The notes: generated from the letters alone by a model not told the origin. 64,000 bases of DNA from Candidatus Gastranaerophilales bacterium (GCA_944323365.1 CALUSG010000062.1:1-64000), one strand, 5' to 3'. Numbered from the stretch's first letter, positions 44,305 through 53,490 are shown. Program-made: numbers and translations.

Positions 44305-46296
44305 CTAAAGTTCAATGAGTACACCCATTTTGTTTTCATCAACGTCTACAAGTGATTTAAAATCACCGGCTTTTACCATATAAACATTTTCGTTATCTAA
44401 TCGAACTTGGAGTTTATCAACATTTTCGTCAAATTTTTTGAATACAAAAATTTCATCTTTGACTCTACCAACTAATGCGGTTATTCCATCCAGGCTTACT
44501 AAATAAAACCCTCTGTTTTCGTCAATATTATAACCGGATTTAATTACTAAACCATTTAAATATTTATTGTTTTTTGTTTCAATAGGATTTGAAGCAGCAC
44601 TGCTTTTTAAATGCATTGAAGGCTTAAGTTGTGCAAGCGTTTCGGCTATTTTTTGCGAAAGCTCAATATGTTGATTTTGGTTTCTTTGCTCTTTATCAAG
44701 AAGTTTAAAATATTCATCAAGGGATGATATTAAGTAATCTTGTTCTTTTTCTATCATTTGAACAGATTCACTGTTATCTTGCAATATTTGACTTCCCTTT
44801 GCAACTAAGTCTGTCACGCTTAAATTCGCATTATTGAATTGTCTCTTCGAAAAATTAAGAACATTCTCTTGTAGTTTAACAAATTTTCCTTCTTTATCTT
44901 GATTTAATTTTGGTAGTATTTTTTTAATACGATTTCTTTGTGTAGTATGTAATGATACTGGTTTTGCAAAAGCTTTAAGTTTTATATTTAATAGCTCATT
45001 TTGTATTGCGTCATCTTCGGATTGAACTTCTTTTTTCTCTGTAAAATCAATTTGTGTATTATATATTTCAGGTGTTTTTGATAAAGTATTTTCAAGTTCA
45101 AGACGTTTTTTATCAATATCATTCAATGTTTTATTATTTGATTTATCAGTTGTTTTGGGTAAAGTACTTGCAGGTTTTAAACGTTTTTTATAAGCACCAT
45201 TCAAAGTTTCGTCATTTATTTTTTCTGTTGTTTTTGGTAAAACACTTTCAGATTTTAAATGTTTTTCGTCAGTGTCATTCAAAATTTTGTCATTGTTTTT
45301 TTCTGTTGGTTGTATAAAGTTGTATTTTCTTTCTTTAATTTCATTTTGAGATTCTTTTATGAATTTTTGATATCTTTCACGCCAATTTAAATCGGGATCG
45401 TTAATTAAATCATCATAATTTTCTTGTACATAAGGCTTTTGTGCAAGATTTTCTCTAAAGGATAACTTAAGAGCGTTAGAACGTTGTACGGATTTTTTTA
45501 ACATTTTGATAATAAGATAGATACCAAAAATTGGAATTAAAAACATCCAACTCATTGAGTTCTTTTGTTTTGGAGGTTCAGTTTTTGAAATTTTTTCTAT
45601 TTTATCAATTTCTTTTATATCAAGTTTATTTTCTTCTTGTGAGATAGACGGTTCTGTTGAAACCGGCTTAGAAAGTGATTCTGCCGGTTTTGAAATGGCC
45701 TTTTTCGGTTCGGTTTTTTCAGGATTTTGAATAACTGATTTTTTAACTTCAGGAGTTGAAGTTTTTATAGTGTTTTTTACAGGTGTAGAATTCGGTTTTT
45801 CGACTTTTTTCTCAACCTTTTTTTCAACCTTTTTCTCAACTTTTTTTTCAATTGTTTTTTCAGTGGCTTGAGGTGTTTTTACTTGTGCTATTAAGGCTCT
45901 AGCTTCTTTTTCTTCTGTTGATAATGGTTGAGCCTTTTGTATATGTGTTTTTATATTTACCGGTTTAGTTGTAATAAAAGTTATTTTTGTGTAACCGCTC
46001 ATTCCGTCGTCAACGTTTTTTACGTCAACATTTGTTATTATATCTTTGACAGAACTTAAATCAGGTGCAGAAGTATTTTGACCGGCTACATTTGGCATCA
46101 GAACAACGTATTTATTGTTTGATTTTCTTGTAACCATCGGGGTGCCTGTTATTTCTGTAGTATAAAAAGTTACATCAATTGAGTTATCCGCAGCTTTTTT
46201 TACATCAAGTTGTACAAGACTTGATGCTTCTGCTTGTGCAAAAGTCAAACATATAATTGCTGCAAATGCCAGTAAATGTTTTTTATTTATCATCAC
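44305..46296 (-). CDS. Anchored multi-region protein with tandem 26-residue repeats
   Basis: 663 residues, start GTG 46296 or ATG 46293. Signal peptide (about 1-24). Residues 25-115 resemble an AMIN-like beta domain (QLDVKKAADNSIDVTFYTTE). Then a Lys/Glu-rich linker with EKKV repeated four times (150-167), one membrane helix (249-265), and three tandem 26-residue repeats (331-356, 357-382, 383-408). The C-terminal third is coiled coil and a small beta domain. Perhaps a periplasm-spanning or pilus/export accessory; function unknown. First gene of the leftward run. Confidence 0.72.
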   Translation of the reverse strand: MMINKKHLLAFAAIICLTFAQAEASSLVQLDVKKAADNSIDVTFYTTEITGTPMVTRKSNNKYVVLMPNVAGQNTSAPDLSSVKDIITNVDVKNVDDGMSGYTKITFITTKPVNIKTHIQKAQPLSTEEKEARALIAQVKTPQATEKTIEKKVEKKVEKKVEKKVEKPNSTPVKNTIKTSTPEVKKSVIQNPEKTEPKKAISKPAESLSKPVSTEPSISQEENKLDIKEIDKIEKISKTEPPKQKNSMSWMFLIPIFGIYLIIKMLKKSVQRSNALKLSFRENLAQKPYVQENYDDLINDPDLNWRERYQKFIKESQNEIKERKYNFIQPTEKNNDKILNDTDEKHLKSESVLPKTTEKINDETLNGAYKKRLKPASTLPKTTDKSNNKTLNDIDKKRLELENTLSKTPEIYNTQIDFTEKKEVQSEDDAIQNELLNIKLKAFAKPVSLHTTQRNRIKKILPKLNQDKEGKFVKLQENVLNFSKRQFNNANLSVTDLVAKGSQILQDNSESVQMIEKEQDYLISSLDEYFKLLDKEQRNQNQHIELSQKIAETLAQLKPSMHLKSSAASNPIETKNNKYLNGLVIKSGYNIDENRGFYLVSLDGITALVGRVKDEIFVFKKFDENVDKLQVRLDNENVYMVKAGDFKSLVDVDENKMGVLIEL
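45073..45306 (-). repeat. Three 78-bp tandem repeats in the anchored protein
   Basis: Three consecutive 26-codon units with the pattern T(E/D)K-N-(D/N)-(K/E/T)-LN and ending LPKT or LSKT. No insertions between them. Confidence 0.85.
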
Positions 46297-46376
46297 TTTC
46301 CCGATACACTACACTAATAATATAATAACTCATGAAAAAAAAAATTGCTAGTTTGTTAATAAATTGATACCTTTTA

Positions 46377-46385
46377 TGTTATAAT
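46377..46385 (+). promoter_or_regulatory. Extended -10 promoter of era, leaderless
   Basis: TGT-TATAAT at 46377-46385; 6 bases then ATG 46392. No Shine-Dalgarno between. Confidence 0.6.
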
Positions 46386-46391
46386 TTTTAT

Positions 46392-47282
46392 ATGAAATGT
46401 GGATTTGTAACAATAGTAGGTAGACCAAATGTTGGAAAATCAACTCTTTTAAATCAAATATTGGGTCAAAAAATTGTAATTACTACGGATAAAGCTCAGA
46501 CTACCAGAAAACGTATAAAAGGAATTTATACAACTGATGTCGGGCAGATTGTTTTTATTGATACTCCTGGAGTACATAAACCATTGAATAAACTTGGGGA
46601 ATTTTTGTTGGACGAAGCAAAAATTTCTATTCCTGATGCGGATTTAATTTTATTTTTAACGGATGGTTCTGAACCTGCAGGTAAAGGTGATAAATGGATA
46701 GCTCAAAACCTTTTGCAAACGAGTGTTCCGATTATAATTGTAATGAATAAAGTCGATAAAATTAAAAATTTGTCAAAAGTAGAAGAAAATTTATTAACCT
46801 ATAAAACTTTATTTGATAAAAATTTACCTGTTATAAGAGTTTCAGCAAAAACAGGCCGAAATATAGATACACTTATAAAAAATATATATAAAAATTTACC
46901 TGATGGAAATTTATTATATCCTGAAGATGTTGTTACGGAAGAGACAATGCGTGATGTTTCTGAAGAAATTATAAGAGAAAAAATTCTTTTAAATACCTCT
47001 GATGAAATCCCGCATTCTGTTGCTGTAAAAGTCGAAAATTATTTCGAACAGGAAAATATAGATAAAATTTATGCCTCAATTTTTTGTGAAACAAAAAGCC
47101 AAAAAGGGATTTTAATTGGCAAAGGCGGTTCTATGCTTAAAAAAATTGGCACAGAAGCTAGAAAAGAACTTGAACAAATTACTGAAAAAAAAGTTTATCT
47201 TGAATTGAATGTTAAAATTGAAAAAGATTGGCGTAAAAAACAATCAGCACTTAAAAATTTTGGATATGAAAACGAATGCTAA
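46392..47282 (+). CDS. era: GTPase Era
   Basis: 296 residues. G1 GRPNVGKST, G2 region with TTRKRIKGIY, G3 DTPGVHKP, G4 NKVDK, and a C-terminal KH domain (GILIGKGGSMLKKIGTEARK). Era binds the 3' end of 16S rRNA and assists 30S assembly. The extended -10 box ends 6 bases before the ATG, so it is probably leaderless. Convergent with the 47288 gene. Confidence 0.96.
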   Translation: MKCGFVTIVGRPNVGKSTLLNQILGQKIVITTDKAQTTRKRIKGIYTTDVGQIVFIDTPGVHKPLNKLGEFLLDEAKISIPDADLILFLTDGSEPAGKGDKWIAQNLLQTSVPIIIVMNKVDKIKNLSKVEENLLTYKTLFDKNLPVIRVSAKTGRNIDTLIKNIYKNLPDGNLLYPEDVVTEETMRDVSEEIIREKILLNTSDEIPHSVAVKVENYFEQENIDKIYASIFCETKSQKGILIGKGGSMLKKIGTEARKELEQITEKKVYLELNVKIEKDWRKKQSALKNFGYENEC

Positions 47283-47287
47283 TTTGG

Positions 47288-47761
47288 TTAGTTAGGGAAA
47301 CGGCTAATCTCTTGCAGATAATGCTCTAATGCCATATATCCATTATAAATTTCATTAGTTACGGTTGCATATCTGCTTGCATCTAAAAATTTTAATTCTT
47401 TTACACGTATTTCCAATAATTTTTCTGCATCATCTTTTAATTTTTCATCTGTAGCCCATTTTTGCAGTAAAGCTAACTCTTCATACATCTGTTTCATCGT
47501 GGTAAATTCCAGTGTATTAAAATCATATTTTTTCAATAAAGCTTTTTCAACATTACTGATACGGCTCATTACAGCTTGAAATTTGAATACTTTTTTTATT
47601 ATTACATAATTATCGGCTAATTTTCTGTGATAATACGGAATAGAATTACGAGCCAAAAGTGCCGCATAAGACCTTGATGTAAAAATATCTGACTCGTTCG
47701 AAAATGTACTTTTTGATGTTAAATCAAAATTAGATTTTTTATCAAGAATGTTTTCCAGCAT
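47288..47761 (-). CDS. Hypothetical protein, 157 aa
   Basis: Not recognised. GGAGG precedes the ATG. Helical, charged; no signal, membrane segment or cysteines. Segment AALLARNSIPYYHRKLADNY may be a conserved core. Stand-alone between era (convergent) and speD. Confidence 0.7.
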   Translation of the reverse strand: MLENILDKKSNFDLTSKSTFSNESDIFTSRSYAALLARNSIPYYHRKLADNYVIIKKVFKFQAVMSRISNVEKALLKKYDFNTLEFTTMKQMYEELALLQKWATDEKLKDDAEKLLEIRVKELKFLDASRYATVTNEIYNGYMALEHYLQEISRFPN

Positions 47762-47835
47762 TAAACCTCCGCATGTTGATAATAAAATAAGAATTTTTAT
47801 TTGTCATGCTTTATAAGAATTTTTTTACATAAATT

Positions 47836-47860
47836 AAAAAAGCCGTTAACCGGCTTTTTA
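47836..47860 (-). terminator. Terminator of speD
   Basis: Stem aaaaagccg (47837-47845) with cggcttttt (47851-47859), flanked by T-run on the minus strand. It overlaps the speD stop codon. Confidence 0.8.
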
Positions 47861-48307
47861 ATTTATTGTTTGCTGCATTATTTCAAAAGGTTTCTCTGCG
47901 ACTTTCATTGTTTCTTTATCAATAATTCCACGTTTTAATTCTGTAAATGTTGCTTTTTTTGAATTAAACATTTTTTTCAAAAATTCATAAGAAACTTTTG
48001 GATCACATTTATCTCCGCAAGTAAATAAATCAACAGCCGCATATCCGAGTTCAGGCCAAGTATGAATAGCTAAATGGCTTTCAGAAATAATTACTACTCC
48101 TGAAACTCCGTAGGGGTTAAACATATGAAAACATTTTTGGACAATAGTTGCACCACATTCAAGTGCGGCATCCACCATGTATTTTTCTACTTTATCTAAA
48201 CTGTTTAATGTGTTGGGATCACATTCAAAAAATTCTGCTAAAACATGTTGTCCTAAGTGGATTTCTCCGCTTTCATTGAACGCTGTAAAAGGTGAAGTTA
48301 TTGCCAA
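47858..48307 (-). CDS. speD: S-adenosylmethionine decarboxylase proenzyme
   Basis: 149 residues from a TTG, with AAGGAGG 8 bases upstream. Autocleaves at E76-S77 in ISESHLAIHTWPE to give the pyruvoyl group; AVDLFTCG holds the conserved Cys. It makes decarboxylated SAM for spermidine synthesis. Longer than the 120-130 of minimal bacterial forms by a C-terminal tail. An out-of-frame ATG just before the start opens a four-codon frame overlapping it (see findings). No speE nearby. Confidence 0.93.
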   Translation of the reverse strand: MAITSPFTAFNESGEIHLGQHVLAEFFECDPNTLNSLDKVEKYMVDAALECGATIVQKCFHMFNPYGVSGVVIISESHLAIHTWPELGYAAVDLFTCGDKCDPKVSYEFLKKMFNSKKATFTELKRGIIDKETMKVAEKPFEIMQQTIN

Positions 48308-48513
48308 TTCATGTGCCTCCTTATAAAAATGTATATCTATTACGCTATAACATATTACAATAAAAATCCAAAAATTTGTAAATTTTACACTTTTTTTTAA
48401 AAAAATTATTTTTTTCTTTTTAGAAATATAGCTGAAATATAAGAATATTGTACCGTTCAGGTGTACTATTTTTGTTAAGAATTATTAACCTTGTAACAGT
48501 AATTATAAAATTT

Positions 48514-48522
48514 TGTTATAAA
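48514..48522 (+). promoter_or_regulatory. Extended -10 promoter of the response regulator
   Basis: TGT-TATAAA at 48514-48522, 8 bases before ATG 48531; no Shine-Dalgarno. Confidence 0.45.
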
Positions 48523-48530
48523 ATTTTAGT

Positions 48531-49226
48531 ATGAATAAGATTTTAGTAATCGATGATGATTTATCAATCAATGAATTAATAAAAGTAAATCTTGAACTGG
48601 CTGGATATAAAGTTATTCAAGCTTTTGACGGTGTAAAGGGGTTTGCATTATGCAAGCAGGAGTTACCTTCGGTGGTTGTGCTTGATGTAATGATGCCTGA
48701 AGTGGATGGTTTTACTGTTGCTCAAAGAATCAGAAAAAATGATGAAACTAAAAATATTCCGATAATAATGCTTACGGCATTATCACAGCTCAACGATAAA
48801 GTAAATGGTTTTAATATCGGTGTTGATGATTATTTGGTAAAACCTTTTGAGATGGAAGAATTGATAATAAGAATAAGAGCTTTATTGAAACGTTCACATC
48901 AAATCCCCGAATCAGCTTCTACCAGAGATTTACTAAGTTTAGGTGATATTACTTTGATGCCTGAAACTTATTGCGTTAAAATTAAGGATAAACAAGCAAA
49001 ATTAACTCCTATTGAGTTTGATATTTTTAATTTATTATTTCAAAATCATGGAAACATGGTTTCCTCAGCCCAGTTGTTAAAAGAAGTTTGGGGCTATTCT
49101 CCTGACGATGATATTGAGACTATCCGTGTACATATAAGACATTTGAGAGCTAAACTTGATAAAATTTCAGATGGTAAAAAGTACATTGAAACTATTTATG
49201 GCGGTGGTTATAAATTAGTTTTGTAA
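48531..49226 (+). CDS. OmpR/PhoB-type response regulator
   Basis: 231 residues. Receiver domain with acidic pair DDD (9-11), phospho-acceptor Asp in VVLDVMMP (52), Thr/Ala LTAL and Lys in VKPF; then a winged-helix DNA-binding domain (FDIFNLLFQNHGNMVSSAQL, IETIRVHIRHLRAKL, YGGGYKLVL). Related in overall look to cyanobacterial RpaB-type regulators, not assignable further. No cognate kinase adjoins. The small gene 9 bases downstream is likely co-transcribed. Confidence 0.93.
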   Translation: MNKILVIDDDLSINELIKVNLELAGYKVIQAFDGVKGFALCKQELPSVVVLDVMMPEVDGFTVAQRIRKNDETKNIPIIMLTALSQLNDKVNGFNIGVDDYLVKPFEMEELIIRIRALLKRSHQIPESASTRDLLSLGDITLMPETYCVKIKDKQAKLTPIEFDIFNLLFQNHGNMVSSAQLLKEVWGYSPDDDIETIRVHIRHLRAKLDKISDGKKYIETIYGGGYKLVL

Positions 49227-49235
49227 GGAGGTCTT

Positions 49236-49562
49236 ATGGTAAAATTACAAAAAATTAAAATTGTAAATGCAACTGCGAAAGACTTAGCTGTGGCTCTTAA
49301 TGTTGCTATGCAGAAATCTCCCAAAACTGCTCAAAAATTATCTTCTCAGTTAAAACTTAAAGGTTCGATTAATGAAAATCATGTCATTAAAAATTTGTAT
49401 CCTAAAGATACTTTTGTAAAAGAAGGAAAAATAACTAAAAAAAGGGGACTGGAACTTTCTGAGATAATAAGCAAACTCGTTGAACATGATAAAAAGCTGG
49501 AAGAGTATAATTTAATGGATTATGTATATGGTATAATCAAATTTTTTTCTAAAGAATCTTAA
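49236..49562 (+). CDS. Hypothetical protein, 108 aa, in the regulator operon
   Basis: AAGGAGG precedes the ATG. Lys-rich and helical, predicted cytoplasmic and basic; possible DNA- or RNA-binding protein, inference only. Its place right behind the response regulator suggests a partner or accessory. Confidence 0.72.
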   Translation: MVKLQKIKIVNATAKDLAVALNVAMQKSPKTAQKLSSQLKLKGSINENHVIKNLYPKDTFVKEGKITKKRGLELSEIISKLVEHDKKLEEYNLMDYVYGIIKFFSKES

Positions 49563-49593
49563 AAATTTTTGTTAATCGGATATGTATTTATAG

Positions 49594-49622
49594 AAATAGA
49601 CAGCCTATATGGCTGTCTATTT
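49594..49622. terminator. Bidirectional terminator hairpin
   Basis: 12-bp stem (aaatagacagcc 49594-49605 with its complement 49611-49622) between convergent genes; weak T-runs on both sides. Confidence 0.7.
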
Positions 49623-49639
49623 GTGTAAAAAATGTTATT

Positions 49640-50041
49640 TTAAGCTTCAGCTGTAGTTTCTTCAACTTCTTTTGCTGCAGCTTCTTCAGCTTCTTTAGCA
49701 GCTTTAGCTTCAGCTTCGGCTTGAGCCTTTGCTTCTGCTTCTGCAGCAGCTTTAGCCTGAGCTTTTTTAGAAAGTTTTACAGTTTCTTTCTTGTTATAAT
49801 TCAATGTTCCGTCAGCATTGCAGTTTTTGATTAAATATGAAACGGTTTCAGTTGGTTGTGCACCTTTTTTAATCCAGCTTTCAGCAGAGGCTTTGTCTAA
49901 CTGCATAACTTTAGTTTTCGGATTATAGTGACCTAATTCTTGAATAGGTTTGCCTTCACGTTTTGTAGTTGAATTAATAACGATAATTCTGTATGTAGGG
50001 TTTTTCTTAGCACCCAATCTTTTTAATCTGATTTTTAACAT
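49640..50041 (-). CDS. rpsP: Ribosomal protein S16 with Ala/Glu-rich tail
   Basis: 133 residues. The first 80 are normal S16 (KIRLKRLGAKKNPTYRIIVI, LGHYNP). From about 93 a low-complexity tail of alternating Ala, Glu and Lys (AKAAAEAEAKAQAEAEAKAA) follows, roughly doubling the usual disordered end. AAAAGGAAC precedes the ATG. Confidence 0.95.
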   Translation of the reverse strand: MLKIRLKRLGAKKNPTYRIIVINSTTKREGKPIQELGHYNPKTKVMQLDKASAESWIKKGAQPTETVSYLIKNCNADGTLNYNKKETVKLSKKAQAKAAAEAEAKAQAEAEAKAAKEAEEAAAKEVEETTAEA

Positions 50042-50205
50042 TTGATGTTCCTTTTTTATTGTTATAGTAACTATTCAGAACACAACCGCCGCTTGTTGTA
50101 TTCCTGGAATAAGGCTAAGAGGAATTACCTTTTCCAAGATTAATATAATCATAAACGTATTTAATAATCAAGCATACATTAAAAAAAATTACGTTTAGTA
50201 TTTCT

Positions 50206-51219
50206 TTAAGCTTTTATAATAGCATTTTGGAGAGATAGTAGTTTTTGATAGACAAAGCCTTGAGAAATAGCTTTTTGAGCTAAATTAATACCGCTTTGAA
50301 TATCTGTAGAAATTCCATAAAGATAAAGCATTGCCCCTGCGTTCAAACAAATAATATTATATCGAGCATCTTTTCTTTCGCCTTTAAAAATTTCGGTAAC
50401 AATGCGGGCATTTTCAATACCGCTTCCACCTTGTAAATCTTTTAAATCTGCTGTTTTAAAGCCAAAGTCTTCCGGTACAACGGAATATTCTTTTATCTCT
50501 CCGTTGTTGAGTTCAAAAATTGTACTTTTAGAACATAAACTTATTTCATCTATATTAGGGTTTAATCCATTAACGACGATGGCACGTTTTGTTCCTAATT
50601 TTTGTAAAGCGTAAGCCATTTTAAAGCACATTTCATTGGAAGAAACACCCAGCAATTGATATTCAGGGAACGCAGGATTAATTAACGGCCCTAGATAGTT
50701 AAATATAGTTTTAATGCCGATTTGCTGTCTTATAGGGTTATTTACTTTTGCAAAATCATTAAAATACGGTGAATGAACAAATGTTATACCGTGAGTTTTA
50801 AATTCTTTAAGGGCGTCATCAGGTGTTTGGACAATTTTCAGTCCTAAAGCGTGTAAAAAATCGCTGCTGCCGCAAAAACTTGTAATAGAGGAATTTGTTT
50901 GTTTTACTACTTTTGCCCCGCAAGCATTCGCAACAATTGCCGCAGAAGTTGATACATTTATTGTTCCTGAAAAATCAGCTCCTGTACCGCAACTATCAAC
51001 AACTACCTCATCAGTGATAACTCGTCTTGCGAATTTTCTCATTGAACTTGCAAATGCATAAAATTCTTCTTTATTAACTCCTTTTTGAGTAATACCGATT
51101 AAAAATGCACCTATTTGAGCATCAGAGGCTTCATTATTTGCTATTTTAGATACGATAGTATTAATTTCGTCAAATGATAAATCTTTTTTTGCAGCTATTT
51201 TTTTTAAAAATTCTTTCAT
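50206..51219 (-). CDS. trpD: Anthranilate phosphoribosyltransferase
   Basis: 337 residues. CGTGADFSGTINVSTSAA (PRPP-binding GTGGD-like loop) and VKQTNSSITSFCGSSDFL (KHGNRSVSSKSGSADLL-like) are the family motifs. Some usually conserved residues differ (GTGADFSGT for GTGGDxxxT, KQTNSS for KHGNRS), so it is a divergent TrpD or a TrpD2-like member. No other trp genes adjoin. Confidence 0.85.
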   Translation of the reverse strand: MKEFLKKIAAKKDLSFDEINTIVSKIANNEASDAQIGAFLIGITQKGVNKEEFYAFASSMRKFARRVITDEVVVDSCGTGADFSGTINVSTSAAIVANACGAKVVKQTNSSITSFCGSSDFLHALGLKIVQTPDDALKEFKTHGITFVHSPYFNDFAKVNNPIRQQIGIKTIFNYLGPLINPAFPEYQLLGVSSNEMCFKMAYALQKLGTKRAIVVNGLNPNIDEISLCSKSTIFELNNGEIKEYSVVPEDFGFKTADLKDLQGGSGIENARIVTEIFKGERKDARYNIICLNAGAMLYLYGISTDIQSGINLAQKAISQGFVYQKLLSLQNAIIKA

Positions 51220-51225
51220 AAAAAA

Positions 51226-52023
51226 TTACCCTATCAAAATTAAGCTTATCCAAATAAATAAAATTCCTGAAACAATACCAATCATTGATAAGTGCCAGTT
51301 CCCATATTCTTTTGCAAGCGGTAATAAGGTATCAAAAGCAATGTAAATCATAATTCCGGCAACAGCAGCCATTAGAGCCCCAATAAGTATTTGCGGTAAG
51401 AAAAGTCCAAAAATAAACATTCCGACTAAAGCTCCAATAGGTTCAGTGATGCCTGATAATGCAGCATAAAGCATTGCATATCTTTTTTTACCGGTTACCT
51501 GATATATAGGCAGAGCTACAGCAATACCTTCGGGAATATTATGTATTGCGATAGCGACCGCAACAGACAATCCCAGTGCAAAATTTTGAGTTGTAGTCAA
51601 AAAAGTTGCCATACCTTCCGGAAAATTATGTACACAAATAGCTATAGCGGTAAATAATCCGGCTCTTTTTAACATATGTTTATTATGGCTCGGAATATCA
51701 GGATGCATTAATTCTTCTGCATCAATGTGGTCAGGCAAAAAATAGTCTATTAATATTGCAACAATTATACCGATAATAAATCCTAAGTAAACTATCCAGT
51801 TGTAGTTATGAGGAAAGTTTACTTTTAACATTTCGCCTGCTTCGGGGATGATTTCGTTAAATGATAAGAAAATCATTACGCCGGCAGAAAACCCAAGGCC
51901 AATAGATAAAGCTTTTAGATTGTTTTTTTTAACAACAAAAGCAATTCCGCCGCCTATTGCAGTTGATACACCTGCAAACAAAGTCATTAATAGGGCAATT
52001 CCGTAATTATCAGGTAAAATCAT
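51226..52023 (-). CDS. ZIP-family metal transporter
   Basis: 265 residues, eight helices. HNFPEGMATF (TM4) and HNIPEGIAVALP (TM5) are the zinc-binding motifs of the ZIP/ZupT family; an acidic-His loop (DHIDAEELMHPDIPSHNKH) between TM3 and TM4 may sense metal. Imports zinc, and perhaps iron or manganese. AAAGGAA site. Overlaps nothing; 6 bases before trpD. Confidence 0.92.
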   Translation of the reverse strand: MILPDNYGIALLMTLFAGVSTAIGGGIAFVVKKNNLKALSIGLGFSAGVMIFLSFNEIIPEAGEMLKVNFPHNYNWIVYLGFIIGIIVAILIDYFLPDHIDAEELMHPDIPSHNKHMLKRAGLFTAIAICVHNFPEGMATFLTTTQNFALGLSVAVAIAIHNIPEGIAVALPIYQVTGKKRYAMLYAALSGITEPIGALVGMFIFGLFLPQILIGALMAAVAGIMIYIAFDTLLPLAKEYGNWHLSMIGIVSGILFIWISLILIG

Positions 52024-52060
52024 AAAAAATTCCTTTACCCGATTATTTTAGCACAAAAAA

Positions 52061-53407
52061 TTATATATCAACATCTTTCATCATATTTATAAGAGTATTT
52101 ATTGTATTTTCCATAGTAACGCTTTCGGATGTCCGTTGCTGTAAAAAAGCGTTAACTTGAGGTATCATTTCGATTGCTATATCAAGTTTTGGGTTTGATC
52201 CTGGTTGATACATGCCAACATCAATTAAATCTTTATTTTCACGATACATAGCAAGGATTTTTCGCATTTTACCGGCAGCTTCTTTATGCTCAGGAGTTGC
52301 AATAGCAGACATAAGCCTTGAAATACTTCCTAAAACATCAATTGCCGGATAATGATTCATTTCGGCAACCTTTCTTGACAAGAATATGTGTCCGTCTACA
52401 ATACCACGCACAGTATCAACAATCGGGTCTGATATATCATCACCTTCCATTAGAACAGTGTATAAAGCTGTTATAGAACCTTTAGGGCTGTTTCCTGCAC
52501 GTTCAAGAACTTTTTGAAGCCAAGAAAAAATTGATGGAGGATAACCTTTCATTGTCGGGGGTTCACCTGTTGCCAAGCCTACTTCACGGCCGGCCATTGC
52601 ACAACGGGTTACGGTATCTGTCATTAAAAATACTTTTTTGCCTTGATCTCTAAAATATTCACATACTGCTGTTGCGGCCAACAACGCTTTTTGACGTATT
52701 AATGGAGGTTTATCTCCTGTTGAACAAACAAGAACTGATTTTTTCATGCCTTCTTCTCCAAGAGAGTCCTCTACAAATTCTTTAACTTCACGACCCCGTT
52801 CTCCTATTAGTGCCATAACGTTTACATCAGCATCTGAATTTCTTGCAATCATGCCCAATAATGTACTTTTACCGACGCCTGAGCCTGCGAATAATCCTAA
52901 ACGCTGTCCACAACCCATTGTCATACATGAATCTATAGCTCTTACACCGGTTGAAAATATTTCATTAATAATTGGTCTTTCAAAAGGACCTGGCGGTGGC
53001 CCTTCTATAGAACGCCATTGTGCTCCGGTTGTGTCAAGAGGTCTGCCGTCTATTGGTTGCCCCATAGGGTCAATTAAACGTCCTAATAAGAAATCTCCCA
53101 CAGGAATAATAATGGGTCGGCCTGATGATGTTACTAAACTTCCTTGCCCTATACCTACGCCGTCAAGGAGCAAAAGTAATTGTGCCATTTCACCTTTAAA
53201 CGCAACAACTTCCGCTGGCTTCTGCTGACCGTCGTTGGTTTCTATATAACATAAATCACCTATTTTTAAGCCGGGAAGTTTTACTTCTACTGTTAATCCT
53301 AATAGTTTAGATACACTTCCTTTATATTGAAACAGTTCTGTCTGTTCAAGTTTTTCATGTACTTTTGTTTTTATTTCTTCTAATCTTGATATATCCAGGT
53401 CGTTCAT
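52061..53407 (-). CDS. fliI: FliI/SctN-family export ATPase
   Basis: 448 residues from ATG 53407, chosen because TATAAT (minus strand 53415-53420) lies 7 bases ahead; a longer frame begins inside the promoter. N-terminal beta-barrel, Walker A GLFAGSGVGKST, GERGREVKEFVED, Walker B KKVFLMTDTVTRCAMAGREV, LATGEPP and the conserved C-terminal SGSI-like regions. It powers unfolding of substrates at a flagellar or type III gate. No fli, flh or sct genes adjoin; partners may be the FlhA-C-like protein at 37539 and the flagellin-like protein at 59589. Confidence 0.93.
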   Translation of the reverse strand: MNDLDISRLEEIKTKVHEKLEQTELFQYKGSVSKLLGLTVEVKLPGLKIGDLCYIETNDGQQKPAEVVAFKGEMAQLLLLLDGVGIGQGSLVTSSGRPIIIPVGDFLLGRLIDPMGQPIDGRPLDTTGAQWRSIEGPPPGPFERPIINEIFSTGVRAIDSCMTMGCGQRLGLFAGSGVGKSTLLGMIARNSDADVNVMALIGERGREVKEFVEDSLGEEGMKKSVLVCSTGDKPPLIRQKALLAATAVCEYFRDQGKKVFLMTDTVTRCAMAGREVGLATGEPPTMKGYPPSIFSWLQKVLERAGNSPKGSITALYTVLMEGDDISDPIVDTVRGIVDGHIFLSRKVAEMNHYPAIDVLGSISRLMSAIATPEHKEAAGKMRKILAMYRENKDLIDVGMYQPGSNPKLDIAIEMIPQVNAFLQQRTSESVTMENTINTLINMMKDVDI

Positions 53408-53414
53408 TACTTTT

Positions 53415-53443
53415 ATTATAATGAAAAATGTTATATCCGACAA
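53415..53443 (-). promoter_or_regulatory. fliI promoter, leaderless
   Basis: -35 TTGTCG (53438-53443), 17-base spacer, -10 TATAAT (53415-53420), then 7 bases to the ATG, all on the minus strand. Confidence 0.6.
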
Positions 53444-53490
53444 ATAGTTTACAAAATTTTGCTAGGCTCTTAAGGCTTGAATATGTTTCT

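Noticed and set aside
53408-53443. Longer N-terminus for FliI
   Set aside because: The extra residues are encoded by the promoter itself (-10 TATAAT at 53415-53420).
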